A DNA stretch of 64,000 nt from Cylicocyclus nassatus (GCA_958299035.1 CATQJL010000305.1:69718792-69782791), one strand, 5' to 3'. Shown: positions 1-13,800, counted from the stretch's first letter. Made by a program: numbers and translations. Notes: generated from the letters alone by a model not told the origin.

Positions 1-430
1 GAAGGCAAGCGTAGGTGCTAACTTTTGGCCCAGTGCCAGCACTCAACTGAGATAATATGTGCCTGACCATTTAAAAGATATCTCAGTTAAGACATTCCTT
101 GATCATAGACATTCTACGCGCTTTACTCAGTCCATACACTGAAATGGTATTACCATGTGCATCAAATAGCTCAGCAAGCGCTTGTAAAGCAACACCGTTG
201 GATACGTTGGCATAGAGTGACGTTACATCAAATGATGTACCACACAGCACTGACGGAATTGAGGGTGTAGTTGATCAAGGAAATGCTTAGTATCCCGTCA
301 AATGGGCCAGTACTTTGTTCGAGAAAATGCGTGACAATTTTGCTTAAGAACCATAATATCCTATGATTGGTCCATTTATACAGCTAGTGATTAGTCGAAT
401 TGCAGACCGAGGTCGACATGGAGCTCATGT
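1..430 (-). pseudogene. Penelope-like element reverse transcriptase fragment
   Basis: Read on the minus strand, bases around 230-100 give FDVTSLYANVSNGVALQALA, then ELFDAHGNTISVYGLSKARR and MSMIKEC. This matches the FDVxSLYTNxP block of Penelope-like reverse transcriptases, where the first catalytic Asp lies, with the usual downstream helix. Stops and frame changes occur on both sides, for example just before the block and after KEC. The window edge cuts the element. It is a dead 5'-incomplete copy. No intact catalytic YxDD region was seen. Confidence 0.65.
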
Positions 431-1453
431 CACCACCAAAGAGCTTACGCGTCTTAAGAAAGCTGTAAAATAGGGACAGTATGGGTTATCAGCTTGAGTC
501 TGCTAAAAAGCTTTTTGTTCAGGTCAGCTTCTTTAGCAAATCATCCACACGTGATCAAAGTGCTCGCACTGGAAAAGAATTTCTTTCTTATTTGTTCGGC
601 GATAAATGCTTTCGTCCGAAAGAGGGAGCCCGGTAATCCCGCGGTACAGTTGTTGGGACGTAGCGACGAACTCTCCACCTTTATCGCTAGTAGAGAGGCG
701 AATGATCTAACTTTTGAGCAACCCTCGTAATTCGTTGAATCCAAGCCAATACGCTTGAGTCATATTGGTGTTTTTTGTGTTTGTCCACGAACCTTGAATT
801 AAGATAAGGGTTCTCGACAATCCCTAATAAAGTTAGGCGTGGCTGCCTAACCTTGGGCTCCCGCTGCTTAATTTTGTCGCCTAACTTCGAGGCTCGCCGC
901 CTAGATTCGGTGGCCGCAGCCTGAGTTAAGTGGCCGCCGCCAATTTTTTCACAAATTACGAGCGATATTGTATTTCCACTAAACACGAATTTGATTGTTA
1001 AGCTTGTTGAGACTGCAAAACCTGAAGGCCATTTGCAAGTAAATTTTGCAGCGTATGTTTTTGATAAGAACAATAGAGTTACTGAAACATTGAAATTTCA
1101 AACTGTAGTTCAATTTTTATCCCATCAATGCACCACTTGTATTATCAGAAACGTGCTTAGCAATGTTGGGTTGTATAGGCATGACTTTGAATTTGACTTC
1201 TACGAAATAATAATATTTTATAGAAGAGACAACTGGCCGACAGGGATCATCAGGAAATCATACGAGAAGCTGAATCATGCATCTGGCATAACCTGCGACG
1301 CGCTCCTATTCTACGTTCGTAGCTGAGTAGTAGAAACAGGTCCTTCAGAATATGAATCTTTATTTCAAGCTCCATTCTCCTTCCCGCGGAGATATCAAAA
1401 TGCGACCCTTCATTATATAGGGAAACTAGGAGTTCCTGAGTATTGTCCCTTTT
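431..1453. other. No gene recognised
   Basis: Only short overlapping frames on both strands. A repeated CCGCCTA/TGGCCGC-like stretch lies at about 840-940. No splice-supported coding. Confidence 0.4.
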
Positions 1454-4066
1454 TTTAACTTCTTACAACAATAAGTCGTACATTTCATATTATCAATAGG
1501 GCTCCAGGGTACCATTCGATAGAGCACAAGATGATGTGCAAAAGTTCGCAATAGCTTCGACCCACCGTAAGATTGCATTTGGAGTGCGAGTCACACTGAA
1601 AGCTTAAAAAAATTGCGAAAAATTGATATCTTCGTTTGGAAAAATCCTCCGCATTTCCAACTTGTTTACACAGATTGCACATCACATCAGACACTCATTG
1701 TGCCGTTGCTGTATTTTTTTACTTATCTAGAAAGTGAGAAATAAGAGGATTTTCATGTTTTTACAAAAACAAAGCTATGCTGTTTCCACTCAAGTGATTA
1801 CTACAAGCCCTCAGGAGGTATATTCGTAGATTTCCAGTTTTCCACAGGCCCTAGTTTTTGAAAGATACCGAATTTAGCTCTCATCACTTAGATGTTCCAT
1901 GCTAAAATCAATAATGTGGAAAGCTAAAAAGTTGCGGATATACTTCTGAGGATTTGTACTACACAATCACATGAGTGGGAATAGCAAAACTTCGTTTTTT
2001 GTAAGAGAAAATTTTTTTAGTTTTTTCGATTTCTATTAGGTTGTCAAGAAAGTAATGTCGTTTTTCATATGCTTGCTTTAACGAAGCAACCAGACTCAAC
2101 CCAACAAAGGATAATGGGTATTGTTCGACAAAGCAAAGCAAGCTCTACAAGATGGCTTCATAATATTGCGCCAAGTTCGATCCGTGGAAGGTTTGAACTC
2201 AAAATCTGAAGATATCCAAATGCCCAAAAAAATCGAAAAAAAATCAGATCTTCGTCCAAATAATTTCTACGGAACTCCCACTCGCACACATCAATACTTT
2301 CGATATATGATATCCATGTGTAGAGTTGCTGTATTTTTCCTTGACTACAAACTGAGAAAACAAAAATTTTCGTGTTTTCCTAAAATTTTCCTAAAAGCAA
2401 TGCTGAGCCGTTCTTGCATATGTGATTCTATACTAAAAGTTTAGGTAAGTATAACTATATATTTTCAGCCTATTTCGAGCGGTAGTTTTCGAGAAATGTT
2501 GCTTTTAGCGCTGAAACTGAAAAGAAAAAAGCTGATTTCGATATTTCTCAAAACTATTGCTCGGAATGGGCTGAAGATCTACAGTTATACTTACCTAGGC
2601 TTGTAGTATAGAATCACATATGCAAGAACGGCTCAGCATTGCTTTCAGGAAAACACGAAAATTTTTGTTTTTTCAGTCTGTAGTCAAGGAAAAAGTACAG
2701 CAACTGCACATATGGATATCATATATCGATAGTATTGATGTGAGCGAGTGGGAGGTCCGTAGAAATTATCTGGACGAAGATCTGATTTTTTTCGATTTTT
2801 TGGGCAATTAGATATCTTCAGATCTGGAGTTCGAACATTCCGTGGATCGAGCTTGGCGCAAAATTATGAACGCCGTCTTTTAGAGCTTGCTTTGTTCTAT
2901 CGAACAATACCCATTACCCTTTGTTGGGTTGAGTCTGGTCGACTCACATTCTGAATGCAAACTTACGTTAGGTCGAAGCTGGCACGAACTTTTACACATC
3001 ATCTTATAGAGTTTGCTCCATCAAATGATACTTTGGAGCCCTATTGATACTATTAGGTTGATGCATAATTCCTGCACCAAAATAGGTACAAACCGCAATA
3101 ATCAGCAAGAATTCTATATCCTAAATAGGATTCGATACATCACTAGATAGAGCAAACCTAGCTCTACAAGATATTGCTTAAAGGTTTGCAGCAGCTTTGA
3201 TCCAAGCGAAGATTGAAGCCAAAAACGAAAAAAATCCAAGCGCCCCAAAAAATCAAGAAAAAATTGGAAGTCCGTTCAAAAAATCCCTTGAGATTCCTAG
3301 CTTGCTCATGCACTGTCATTTCGTATACGACATTTTTCTATGCAATTCCTGTGTTTTCTCTCAGCTAGAAATTGAGAAAACTAATTTTTTCATGTTTTTT
3401 TCAGAGCAATGCTGACATGTTCTAGCACCGACAGTTGTGTACAATAAGACCTTAGAAGAGCGGATGTGATATTTTGAGCTTTTGACAGCAGTTTGTTTAC
3501 GAGAAATATTGAATTTTTAGCAACTAGGCAAGAAAAATTCGGATAAGGAGGCTAGATTCGTCATTTCTCGTGAACTAGCAGTTTTTTAGAAGGTTGAAAA
3601 TGTAAAGTTTCACTGCTAACGGCATGTACTATACAATCATTAGTGTTAGAATATCTCAGCACTAATGTGGCAAAAACTTAAAAAACTTCGTTTTTTCATC
3701 GTCTAACTGAGGAAAAATACAGCAGCTGCATAGATAAACGTTTTAAGTGGAATGTCTACGCGTGAGCAAGAAAGAACTTTTATAGGAGTTTTTTAAACGG
3801 AGTTACAAATTTGTTTTGATTTCTTTTAAGGTTCCCGGACGCATGGTTTTTTTCAGTCTTTGCCTTAAAACCTCGCGTGGGTCAAAGCTGATGTAGTTAT
3901 TTGAACACCGTCTTGTAGATCAGGTTTGCTCTATCTAATGATATCTCGAATCCTATTTGGGATATAGGATTATTTCAGATTATTGCGGTCTGTACCTAGT
4001 TTGGTGCAGGAATTATGCATCAACCTAATATATGAAATGTAAGACTTATCGTCGAAAGAAATTAAA
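1454..4066. mobile_element. Palindromic MITE interrupted by a second MITE
   Basis: The left end has ATAAGTCGTACATTTCATAT and the right end its imperfect inverse (ATGAAATGTAAGACTTAT at 4032). A long palindrome centred near 2510 fills 1955-2945. The right arm is split after GGAGCCCTATTGATAC by the element at 3053-4028. The GAGCAAAGCAAGCTCTACAA type block recurs in the 12.5 and 31.7 kb elements. Confidence 0.65.
3053..4028. mobile_element. mariner-type MITE, TA target site
   Basis: The TIRs are TTAGGTTGATGCATAATTCC on both ends, continuing about 50 bp with few mismatches, flanked by TA/TA. It is 976 bp with palindromic arms and no transposase. It sits in the right arm of the 1454-4066 element. 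Confidence 0.75.
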
Positions 4067-5450
4067 GTACAACAAGACTTATGTAACAAATTAATAATTC
4101 ATTTTTTTATGTTAACAATGAACGGCGGCACTTGAAAACAGTGTCTGTGCAAGACTCGGTTTTTAGCAAATTCGCTTATCCGGAATTTGTGTAACGCTTC
4201 CTCTGAAAATCCGCGTTAGAAAAAATTGCGAGAATATGCGCTTCTCAAAGCCTTCCATTTTGAATTTCGACGAGTGAGTAGTCATTGAGTGAAGATCAGT
4301 ATTTGTTATAGTCCAGGATATTTGTTTGTTTGACATTCAATCTGATTTGACCTAAAGGTTTATAAGAGATTCAGAGCGCGAACTGGAGAGATCGGCCTCT
4401 AAACATTCAAAGTTTATCCGATAACTAGTAATTGATTTGTCAATTTGCTAACGTTCCACCTGATCAAAGAGACACGCTAAAACACAATTTAACAAACGAG
4501 ACAGATAGGTGTTTAAGCATTGCGGACGTACGATCCTGATCGGCTCTTGCACGGTCAAGCGCCCATGTTTGAACGTCATGGGCCTTGGGCGCCTTCGTCT
4601 GAATGGACTACGACTGTACAGGAACACTTACCCGAACGGGAGATTGACACATTCTGCCCCAAATCTCTCCAATCGATATCTACTTGTTTCCGGCACTGGA
4701 AGTTGACAGGGCGGAGGGAATTGCGATCATGCTGATAGCAGAAATTTCCGACTTCAACCGCTCTTATCGGTTTTAGCGATTGTCAGACCTAGGGTGCTGC
4801 TGGTAGGGAAAAGGAGAGGAGGTGCTATGTGAGTATGCTAAATGTGAGGGTAACATTTATCCCGAAGTGACCCATTGCATCTAAAAAATTTTAAGCTTTT
4901 CTGCAAACTTGCGTTAGAGCGCTAAAGTATAGAGACCAAAACACGAAAGCTGTAGGAGAGTAAGAAGAAGCTGAAGAACTAAATCACGGGAAAAAATTCC
5001 TATATTTCGTCAAGACATTTGTAACTCAAGATGTGCGCTCGTACATTGTGCGCGCCAAGCGACAACAGTTCATTTATAACTTGTCACCAAAAGTTTTTGG
5101 CGGAACTAACAGATTGTTTGCATTTTACATCTATCCAATCAAGACAATAGAAAAGCTACCGCTGTCTAGCAGATGCTACCACTTCTAAGCATCCGCTAAA
5201 CAAATCCTTATGTGGTCTAATAAAGTATGAAAAATTTCACACATCTATTTTTCAATTGACAAAATTTTCACACATGCTCTCTTGCTCGCGCATGTATTCT
5301 TCACATCAGACATTTGTATACAGTAGGTGCATCGTTCAATCGATGAAACACGAAGAACAAAAGTAGCCCGAATACACGAAAATGTCGAGTTTTGGAGCAA
5401 AGTTTGGTATTCCTCATCAGCTGAAACTCAGGTGATTATACTTACAAAAA
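4067..5450. other. No gene recognised
   Basis: A GC-richer patch at 4500-4740 has two overlapping plus frames of about 70 codons without a recognisable domain. Confidence 0.4.
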
Positions 5451-5451
5451 C

Positions 5452-5715
5452 TTAAAGTTTGGAATTACGCATGCCAGTCCAGGACTGCTTTGACAAAAAC
5501 ATATCAAACTTCGCTCTCTCGGTAGCCAGGAAAATACTGTGGAATCTTGCAGCGAATGTCTGAGAGTAAGTTTGGCTTTGATGCGGAATATTGTCCAAAT
5601 TCTAGTGACTTCAACATAAATCAGCTTGATGCTAATGTTTAGACTTACTCTATGGAGACCACGGGCGAGCAAGCCGGCAAACTTTGCCCGAGCAGTTTTT
5701 GGACACGGAGAAATT
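5452..5715 (-). CDS. Putative two-exon 3' gene end, unidentified
   Basis: A 47 bp intron (5602-5648) with GTAAGT donor and cactag acceptor joins two open pieces. The first ends AKFAGLLARGLHR. The second (50 codons, ending in TAA at 5452) reads NLDNIPHQSQTYSQTFAARF, HSIFLATERAKFDMFLSKQS and WTGMRNSKL. The splice sites and phase are clean, but an upstream TGA without a clear acceptor means the 5' side is unresolved. I do not recognise the family. It could be a pseudogene fragment or chance. Confidence 0.25.
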
Positions 5716-6045
5716 ACAAAGCAGTTTCACTTGCACTTTCCTTTTTCTTTCACTAAATTTCTTTTTTGACCTTTTGAAGATAAATTTTTCTCAGTAGTCA
5801 GCGAGCTTCCAATATTGCTTGATAGCAGTGAAACTCAATCAATTTTGCGATTAGAATAATGTTCTAAGTCAAGTTTCGCTAAAAGGAAGCGTAAATTGGG
5901 TGCAGGGTGGAAAGGAGGGGGGGGGGGGCGGTACAGGAACTGCTGCATGAGTAAACATTCCGGCCGGAGGCAATGCAGCTTTAAAAAAGGCTTTAAACCT
6001 CAAACTTCTGAGAATCGATTTCACGCAGTCTACCCATCTCAAGTA

Positions 6046-7640
6046 CAGTCGAGTAGATTTCCTGCTTAATATAGTGTCCCTGCAGACTCGACAACGCTTT
6101 TGCGTCAACAAATGCCATTTCGCCGAGTGATTGTTTTTACTGTTCTCTTTGTTCTTTACTTTTTAAGTGTTTCTTTGCTGATAAAGGAAAAAAAGGTAAG
6201 TTAGAGACTGGTTTTTGTTTTCTAAGCAGCTATACCGTCACTTATTCGCGAGTATTACCTGGAAGGCCGTCTTGTTAGTTTCACGTGTATTTTTCTCATT
6301 TCCTTTTTTTCGTCATTTATTGCCTCTTCAAGCCTTATGGCATTTCTTTGAACTAGTAGACTTGCGCTGCAGCAATTTCGACACCCACTCAAAAGGAAGT
6401 AGGTTGCAGTTAAGTAGTTCATGTGTTAAAGGTGATAGTTCAAACGTAAAAGCCTACTGACGTTTAAAGAAATGCTTCGCAAGGGGAAAAAGGGGTAAAG
6501 ATACAAGAAATTACACATGAAACTGACACGATGACCTTCCACGTATTAGGTTGGTGCAAAAGAAATGGCCGATTTTCCAATCCTTTTTCCAGGGTAACTT
6601 TTTTCCATCAATAGTTCTTCTTTACAATGGATTTAGTATATTGTCGCAAAGCTGTTTTCATGCTCTATCTAACGGTGCTTAAAACGGGCTCTCAACCCTA
6701 TCATTTGTAAAGTTACTGAGCTTCAAATAACTGCATCCAAATTCAGAATTTCATTGCATTCACTTTTCCGGCCAGAATTCAAGCGCGTATCGATGGGATT
6801 TCTCCGAAAATTTTGCTATTGTATGTAATAGAAATTTTCTACATTATGCATACTTAACTGCATTCTTTGAAGTTATCCAGATTGAGATATCGGCGCCTAA
6901 ACATGGGTTGCTGTTGCGGTCATTTTATGACCCATAACTTTCTTCTAGTCGCCGAAGCTTTGCTCAATTCTGTAAGTAGAGCTAGGACATTTATTAGCAG
7001 TTTTTGCAAAAACATCCAGGTGTTCAGTACGTAGAAAATCAGAAAATTCTATATTCTGACTTTTGAGGCACACTGAAAAAATGTTGAAACTGAAAAATTT
7101 TAAATTTCAGTTTTTTCTTTCTCGCAAACTTTTTTGTCCGAATTCTTTTTATTGTATTTTGTACTACTGGCTTGCGGCTACAAGATAGGCCACTTATCAT
7201 TTATACTAAGAAACTTTGAAGGAAGTTATTAATTGTCAAAAACAAGGTTTTAGAAGAAGAACCTTTTTTGTCTTTTAGTCCGTATTTCTCTTCCCGTTTA
7301 TGGTTTGAGTATAAGTAAGTATGCGCTGTATTGCAAAAGATTTGCTGCTTCTGAGGGTCTTTACTGCATTCAGAAACGTGGGTCTTCTAGAAAGTTATAG
7401 CACTTCAGAGTGAGAATTCGCAAATCGGCCATTTCTTTTGCACCAACCTAATAGATACTCGGGAGTAAGCGAGACATAACTATTTGGAAAACAGGAACTT
7501 TCTAGCTTACCTTTCTCTCCTTTATCGGCAACGAGTTACCCCAAAAAGCAAAGAATAAGCAAGAAAACACTAAGAAACACATGAAGAACCCGCAAAGGCA
7601 ATTCCTGACCCACAAACTTGTCGCGTCTGCAGAAGCACAT
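6046..7640. mobile_element. Palindromic repeat split by a mariner MITE
   Basis: The left arm runs from about TCCCTGCAGACTCGACAACG (6077) through a GATAAAGGAAAAAAAGGTAA block. The right arm is its inverse, broken by the TTAGG element and resuming at 7454-7600. A sister copy without the mariner insertion is at 52838-53450. Confidence 0.5.
6546..7451. mobile_element. mariner-type MITE (family 1, copy 1)
   Basis: The TIR TTAGGTTGGTGCAAAAGAA is inverted at 7451 and flanked by TA/TA. It is 906 bp and non-coding. It matches 23826-24751 along its whole length. Confidence 0.8.
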
Positions 7641-7999
7641 TAAGCAGGAATTCTACTCGATTGTATATCTGCTGCCCCTTACTATGATATTGAGTAGGAG
7701 CGCATTGTTGCATAATCCCGGTGAAAACAAAGAAAGAGTCATTAGTTTGAAAGGAAAATGTAAAATAAGATTGAAAATTCAAAGTGGAGTTGAATACCAC
7801 GCATGCGCAAGGGTTTGGCATTAGAGAGCCGTGATATGCAACATTGCTTAAAGAAAATGAGGCAAAAACAAAGGAAAGGGAAGGATATGAGAATGTCTTG
7901 CTGCTCAGGGACAAAGTGTTGACCGGAGAATTTGTCCATGATAGAGAAATCTAAAACTCATGTAAACTTACAGCATACGCTCCATACGATTTTGAATCG

Positions 8000-8577
8000 C
8001 GCAGATGATCGCCGGGGGCAGGCGGCCATGCGAACTTTGAGTAAGCGGTACCGGAAAAATAGTTCGCTGATTTCTTGTGATCCGCTTGCAGTTGGAAGAA
8101 TTGGAAGTTGGCCAATTTTTAGACGTGCTCGAAGAACAATAACGGTTTTTCTACGATTTAGCTGCGGCGCAGTGACCGCATTCTCCCGGACTTTCCGCGA
8201 GAATATGCAAGGTTACTGAGGGCCGCATGATCCTTTGTGAAGGACCGCACAACCCGTCGGTATCTCCTAAGGAAGGTACCTCAAACTCGGGTAATTAAAC
8301 CATTGATGACACCTCTGCCACATAGAGTCTTCTGCTCGGCGTACGCACGAAACTGCGTAAAAAGAGTCCGAGCGCTTGCTGAAAGTTTGGCCAGTGCCCG
8401 CTGAAAGAAATCATTTACCGAGCGCTTGAAGAAATGCTGTATTGCTGCCCGCTGGCAGAATATGCGTCCGTAAAGGAAGTGCCGCCCGCTGGAGGTTTGG
8501 CCACGCCCCAAACTTCTGTTGACCGCTTGCAGAAAAGCGCAAGTTTGCGGACTGCCTGCCTCCGGCGATTATCAGAG
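8000..8577. mobile_element. Small TIR element, uninterrupted sister copy
   Basis: It starts CAGATGATCGCCGGGGGC and ends GGCGATTATCAGAG. The interior matches both flanks of the 36.1/46.6 kb copy and has CTGCCACAT only once, at about 8316-8324, where the MULE inserted in the other copy. Confidence 0.7.
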
Positions 8578-8928
8578 CTTATGGTAGCCGTCTGAAAACG
8601 GTTCAAATTTTGGGAATTTACTTCATATAAATTTTCGAAAATTTTTACACTTTCATTAATATTATGTTATGCTTAATTTCAAATTTGTGTGACATGCTTG
8701 CTTGTCTCTACTCTATTAATAAGCAATTTGTTTTTGGCTTACTTTCAGATAGCGCGCTTTTCGCAAGACACGATGGAGCACGTTCATCTTAACTTGTATT
8801 TACGGTTGTGCTGAACTGAGTGCTCTTTTTTGGTTCTACAGGAAATGCGTAGGATTGTCTTGCACACTGAAGGGTGGTTTCCCTCTACATACTTTGCTAT
8901 TAATGCGTGTACATTTTTTAGGGCTCAC

Positions 8929-9041
8929 CGCAAAACCATATCCCCTTTGCTTCTCGTCCCAAAAACAAGATCCAGCCTGCTTCCATTCGATCTGTGTCAG
9001 GCCCTGTAGCTCATTCGTTCTTTTCAAAAACATATTCAGCA
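8929..9041 (-). CDS. Putative exon, unidentified
   Basis: A frame reading LNMFLKRTNELQGLTQIEWK then QAGSCFWDEKQRGYGFA is bounded by tctcatcag and GTGAGC. The phase does not match the exon-like frame at 9517-9676 unless an exon lies between them. The family is not recognised. Confidence 0.2.
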
Positions 9042-9516
9042 CTGATGAGATAAATAATTCACAGCTTTGAAATGTTTTCAACTGGAAAAAATGATTTAAG
9101 AAAAATAAGCCGCTACTTGAGAATCATTGAAAAAACGCAGAAGAAATTAGGAAATGCAGTTGATACCGCCCCACTTATATTCCATACGTACAAAAAAAAA
9201 CCGTACTCACTTATGAATGGTTCGAAGGCATGAAATCTAGAACACTGAAGCTTTGAAAATGGAATTTTCTTTGACCGACTCCTGCTTTATGATGGAGAAG
9301 TTCATACGCGAGCGAACTCGCCGACAAGCATAAACTTCAACCGCGCTAAGCAAAAGAAACGCTCTACTTTTATGTTAACTGCTGTCTACTCAAAATTACA
9401 GCTTGCTCTAAAGTTACTGCCGATATTTTCGATTAAAGAAAGAGAACGGTCCTACGTTTTGAAGACATTCAATGTCTTTCTTATACCATTCTATAAATGA
9501 TACAGTTCAGACTTAC

Positions 9517-9676
9517 AAAGCACTATTGGATTCCCATCTCATTGATTCCCAACCTAATCTTCCAGTGATGCGCTCCTTCAAAGATTCGTTCTGCTTTCTT
9601 ATATGTTCAGCAAATTCTGTCTCTTCAGCAAAGAATTTCTTACCAATTTCAATAAGAATTGGTCGCAACACTTTTT
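9517..9676 (-). CDS. Putative exon, charged helix, unidentified
   Basis: The frame reads KVLRPILIEIGKKFFAEETE, then FAEHIRKQNESLKERITGRL and GWESMRWESNSAL, with a tacatag acceptor and a GTAAGTC donor. It is a charged amphipathic stretch with two Trp residues and no stop for more than 50 codons, which is unusual for this AT-rich DNA. It might be a C-terminal M1 exon, lying below the last sure one, but I see no diagnostic motif. Coding is plausible; function is unknown. Confidence 0.35.
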
Positions 9677-9899
9677 CTATGTATAACTAAAAAACGATGT
9701 GTATGCAGTGCATATTTCGTCTTACAATTTGGAAGTTCCACTTTTTTGAACTTAAGGTGAGGACAGTGATCTCAAATGCATCTATGCAAAATGGTGTTGC
9801 AAGTGTTCTTTATTCTTTTGTTCACGACCTTACGTTTAGACGCCTTTTTAACTTCCTCAAAGGCCTTAATTTAGCTAAAAGCGCATTTAGCGACGCGAA

Positions 9900-10259
9900 A
9901 CCTTCACCACCTATATTTCGGCTAGTTTGCAACCTTCCCTCAGCATATCTACCGCAATATCTGCAAATCATTTATGCCTTAACAGCAATGATATCTATAT
10001 AGGAGAAACCGGAGAAACCCTCATTACTCGCATAAAAGAACGCCTGGCAGATAAAATCGTGATTCGTTTTTACTTTCTAGCAAGCACAGGAACGAATCAA
10101 ATGGTGGAAAAGATTTTGATGTCTTATGTCAAATCTTGGCACAGAAAAAGAAAATTTCGGCTAAGAATGCATTTGCAGCTTTGGATTTCTGCGAAGAGTC
10201 CAACAATGAACATTAAAAACGAGCGTTTGTCGATTACCGCAGACCTTCATCTATCGTAA
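9900..10259 (+). pseudogene. Penelope-type GIY-YIG endonuclease fragment
   Basis: The frame reads IYIGETGETLITRIKERLAD and ends SPTMNIKNERLSITADLHLS. The YIGETG...IKERL block is the GIY-YIG nuclease core found at the C-terminus of endonuclease-bearing Penelope-like elements. The terminal SPxMNxKNExLSxTxDL motif is shared with the better preserved frame at 62528-62983. The upstream GxY half lies in a different frame, so the copy is broken. No associated reverse transcriptase was found upstream. Confidence 0.6.
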
Positions 10260-10845
10260 ACTGTAGGTCACATCTCATATGCATTTATGATAAAGCCCAT
10301 TCCGCGTCCAAAACAGCGGGAAGGCGAAAAGGCATCGATAAGGCCATGATTGGAAAGAATGAAGAACACCTAACAAACCTATTCCCCACAGATGAATTCA
10401 AAATAACCATATGTTCCCTTTCTCGTATCGAACTCAGCAATGAAGAAAATTATCACACACTAACCCTAACATAGAAAGCGTTTTCGCTTGTTCCAGGATA
10501 CATTCTATATATTTTCATCATCTCGACTACAATTGCTTTCCATGGCAGCCATTGCTATAACATAAGAATAAAACAACATAAAGTAGCGCTTGTATAGTCC
10601 ACATGCTGAGGATTGATTTTTTTTGGTCATCTACGCAGTATTTGCAGATATCATATATTTGATCAATGTTCTGTTGAAAAAAATTTGGACTGCATACATG
10701 GGAGGCCTTAGTTGAAGTGCCTTTTTAAATGATACCTATTTTACCTTGTAGATAAGTAGTAACTCCAAATCTTTCTTCCTTTTTGTGGAACAACCCTCGG
10801 AAAAAACTACTGAGTTCTGAACCTGTAAATTTGTCAAGCCTTCGG

Positions 10846-13800
10846 CCTAGGCATACCTCTAGAAACCCCGTCGTTATGATTTTCGGTCGTTGCGACTAAA
10901 CTGCCTGAGCGACCCTTCACTGTGGGAAAATCGCTGATCGCTTGATTCCTGGGCATACCCAAAGCGATTTTGTAGACGGTCACACACCACACCGCATTGT
11001 ACGCACTTTTGGAAAACTTGCGCTAAATTGTCTGTGCATTTATTTGAGAGAATGCATTTATTCGAACAGAATGTGACCCCATATGATATGGATTCACATA
11101 CATTCCAGTATTTACCAACGTTTTTCTATCGGCGCAAGTTTAATACTTACATCTGCAATGAAGATGACAACTGTTTATAGAGTTGTGAGTTCTTTTACGT
11201 CACTGGTAGGCATATACGTGAGCTTTCTAGCAGTAAATCATAATTTCGGCTTCAAAAAAACTCTGGGTAAGCTATTTTAACAACAAGTGCTTCGCGGGCT
11301 CTTATCTGCCAAGCTGCAAACGATTGCACATATATGCCTGAGCAACCGACATTGTACATCTATTGTGGTCCAGTAATTGTAGCAAGAACATTTGAGATTC
11401 GGTCACCACTTGTGACTAAAGGACAAGAACAAGAACAGGAGATGATTAGTGCACTGTGAGAACGATAGATGGTAATACAGAGGGTGAGGTGACATATGAG
11501 AAGCATTCCATACTATGCACTTCGCAAGTGTGTGCTCAATGATTGATAGTAGGAATGTTCGATAACCATCATTCTCTTATGCAGAGAGGACACGTTTGCA
11601 TAAGATGGAACAGTTCTGAATGAAATTTGCACTTGCAAAAAATACAAATCTTTTCACAAAGAATAAGCCATTCGAGCGATTCGTCCATTGTTGGTACAGA
11701 AACTAGCGACGGCGGCATTGCTGAGTAGGAACGATGTCGCGACGATTCCCTCCTGAGAGTATGCCCGTCCAAAAATAACCCGTGATTTGTCGCAGCGTCT
11801 ATCTTAAAAGACGCGGCGGGACCACAGAGTTGGAACCGCGTGCGCTGCGGACTCGGAACATATGTGCGAGTTGGAAATGGCGACGCGCCTTAGGGTCAAG
11901 GCGTACTTCACGCGATTCCAGTAGCGTCGCAAATTTCAACTCGTACATATGTTCCGAGTCCGCAGCGCGGGCGCCTCCTACTGTATGGTCCCGCCGAGTC
12001 TGTGGTAGATCGACGCCGCGACGGATCGCGGGCCGTTTTTGGACGGGCATACCTCAACAGGGAATTCTCTCATCGCTGGGTTGGAACTAGCGATGAGAGA
12101 ATCGCTCGAATAGCTTCTTCTTTGTTATGAATTTTTGCATTTTGCAAATGCAAACTTCATTTGGGACTATTCCATCTCACACAAGCGCTTCCTATCTGCA
12201 TGAGAGAAGGTGGGTCATCAAACATTCCATACTATTAACTAAAACTAAAACAGCACATGCGAGTTATATAGTATGGAATGCTTCTCATATATCACCTCAC
12301 CCTCTGTGTTACCTTCTGCTGTTCTCACAATGCACTAATCTTTTCCTGTTCTTTTTCTAATAACAAATGGTGACAAAATGTCAAATGTTCTTGCTATAAT
12401 CTTTAAAGCAAAATAGATGTGCATTGTCGGTTGCTCGGGCATATAAGTATTAGGTTGTCCGGAAATTAATGCCCGTTTTGAATTTCAACCGCAATAAGTC
12501 ATACACTTCTCATTTCTAAATAGGTTGCAAAGCACCATTCGATAGAGAAAAGCAAGCTCTACAAGATGACTGTCTTGCTTTTGCAACTGCTCTCATTTGT
12601 TTCGAGTTTCGAGACAAAAACTAAAAAGACTCAGCAGCCCGAAAAATCGAAAAAAATCGTAACTCAGTTCAAAAAGATCCTACAAAAATTCTAACTTGCT
12701 CACGTAAACACTATCTACATAAGACATCTATATACGCCTTTGCCGTAATTTTTCCTCTGTTAGAAATCACGAAAACGGAAATTTTCGTGCATTTGCCAAA
12801 ATGATGCTGTGCCTTCCCCACATAGGTTGTTGTACACCACAAGCTTGTAGAAGTACAGACTTAAATTTTCAGCTCTCTACAAGCTTTAGTTCTCGAGAAA
12901 TACCGAATATAGCTTCCCCTAGTTGGGTGGTCCAAGCGAAAATTCAAATTTCTCGAGAACTAAAGTTTGTAGAGAGCTGAAAATTTAAGTCTGTACTTCT
13001 ACAGACTTGTGGTATACAACAACTTATGTGGGGAAGGCACAGCATCACTTTGGCAAATGCGCAAAAATTTCCGTTTTCGTGATTTCTAACAGTGGAAAAA
13101 TTACGGCAAAGGCGTATATAGATGTCTTATGTGGATAGTGTTTACGTGAGCAAGTTAGAATTTTTGTAGGATCTTTTTGAACTGAGTTACGATTTTTTTC
13201 GATTTTTCGGGCTGCTGAGTCTTTTTAGTTTTTGGCTCGAAACTCGAAATAAATGAGAGCTGTTGCAAAAGCAAGACAGTCATCTTGTAGAACTTGCTTT
13301 GCTCCATCGAATGGTGCTTTGCAACCTATTTAGAAATGAAAAGTGTATGACTTATTGCGGTTGAAATTCAAAACGGGTATTAATTTCCGGACAACCTAAT
13401 ATATGTTCGCAGATTGGCATGAGCTCGCGCAGCACTCGTTGTTGAAGTAGCCTACCTAGAGTTTTTTACAAGGCCGAACGCAAGATTTTACTGCTACAAA
13501 CCCAACGTATATGCCTATCAGTGACTGAAAGAGAACTCACGACTCTACAAACCAGTTATCATTTTCATTGCAGATGTAACTAACTTGCGCCGGTAGAAAA
13601 ACGTTGGCAAATACTGGAATGTATGTGACTCCATATCCTTTCTCGTCTGATGTAATGCTTAAACCATATGACGTCACATTCTGTTCGAATTCCTTGAAAA
13701 AACGCACTTCAAACAATTTAGCGCATGTTTTTCAAAAGTGCGTATGATGCGGTGTGGTGTGAGCGTCTACAAAATCTCTTTGGGTACGTCCCCGAATCAA

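Noticed and set aside
11782..12090. Opposed frames at the centre of the 10.8-13.9 kb palindrome
   Set aside because: The two strands mirror each other across a palindrome; neither has domain or splice support.
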